Assembly: GCA_030149585.1 (NCBI GenBank)
Contig: JASFBJ010000237.1
Span: 1-5,652, forward strand
Length of the DNA: 5,652 bases
Direction: 5' to 3'
Source: Desulfobacterales bacterium
GTDB taxonomy: Bacteria > Desulfobacterota > Desulfobacteria > Desulfobacterales > JASFBJ01
Below are positions 5,602 through 5,652 of this stretch, piece after piece (the stretch's first letter is position 1; every line of letters starts with the position of its first letter). Under the pieces are notes generated by a model, which did not search any database, was not told the origin of the DNA, and saw only the letters and a program-made list of their open reading frames with translations. The translations under genes and the position numbers were made by a program.

Positions 5602-5652
5602 CTCTTTAGATAAATGGTAAGTAAAAATATACCAATATATCTAAAGGGGGAA
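5602..5652 (+). promoter_or_regulatory. Hairpin covering a Shine-Dalgarno-like sequence at the window end
   Basis: CTCTTTAGATA (5602-5612) can pair with TATCTAAAGGG (5638-5648) through 11 pairs including one G-U, and an inner stem TGGTA (5615-5619) pairs with TACCA (5630-5634). The right arm includes the AAAGGG of AAAGGGGGAA, a likely ribosome site for a gene starting just after 5652. If transcribed, the fold would hide that site. Confidence 0.4.

Larger units (their letters stand above)
5232..5652. other. 421-nt gene-free 3' flank rich in inverted repeats
   Basis: No credible coding region was seen on either strand. It holds, in order, a 104-nt inverted-repeat element (5266-5369), a small hairpin with a T run (5375-5402), two copies of an operator-like dyad (5490-5556), and a hairpin whose right arm covers a Shine-Dalgarno-like AAAGGGGG at the window end. 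It looks like the boundary between the ORP-type operon and a separately controlled gene beginning just beyond the window. Confidence 0.7.

Noticed and set aside
5232..5652. tRNA gene or CRISPR array in the 3' flank
   Set aside because: No cloverleaf with a T-arm GTTCRA motif and no regularly spaced direct repeats were found.

Overview
The window reads as a co-directional, plus-strand gene cluster from an anaerobic sulfate-reducer-type member of the Desulfobacterota (Deltaproteobacteria). The grounds are gene content and A/T-leaning codon use; no 16S or other phylogenetic marker is present. The content matches the Orange Protein (ORP) locus known from Desulfovibrio: a sigma-54 activator, MTH1175/NifX-type small cofactor-binding proteins, a stand-alone receiver-like protein, and two MinD/Mrp-type ATPases that each carry two [4Fe-4S] motifs.

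Layout. 20-1402: PAS-AAA+-Fis sigma-54 activator; its true start may lie upstream of the window. 1403-1602: control region with a hairpin terminator whose loop holds a 15-bp palindrome (candidate activator site), then a well-formed -24/-12 promoter at 1553-1568. 1603-2079: NifX-like protein with a C-terminal DGTG/Gly-rich tail. 2078-2218: an out-of-frame coiled-coil segment that looks like the lost end of that protein. 2260-2637: receiver-like protein. 2663-3499 and 3517-4410: tandem Fe-S MinD-like ATPases. 4459-4851 and 4872-5231: two further NifX/MTH1175-family proteins, the last being the best ORP candidate. 5232-5652: no gene seen, but four inverted-repeat structures: a 104-nt element with 16-bp ends, a weak terminator, a pair of operator-like dyads, and a hairpin that covers a Shine-Dalgarno-like sequence at the window edge.

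How they fit together (inference from the Desulfovibrio ORP system). The activator senses a redox or metal signal through its PAS domain and switches on the downstream genes from the sigma-54 promoter. The Fe-S ATPases probably help assemble, load or position the complex. The small NifX-fold proteins bind a metal-sulfur cluster; D. gigas ORP carries a Mo-Cu-S cluster. In D. vulgaris the complex has been linked to cell division and septum positioning. Unlike the two divergent operons of D. vulgaris, all genes here run one way behind their regulator.
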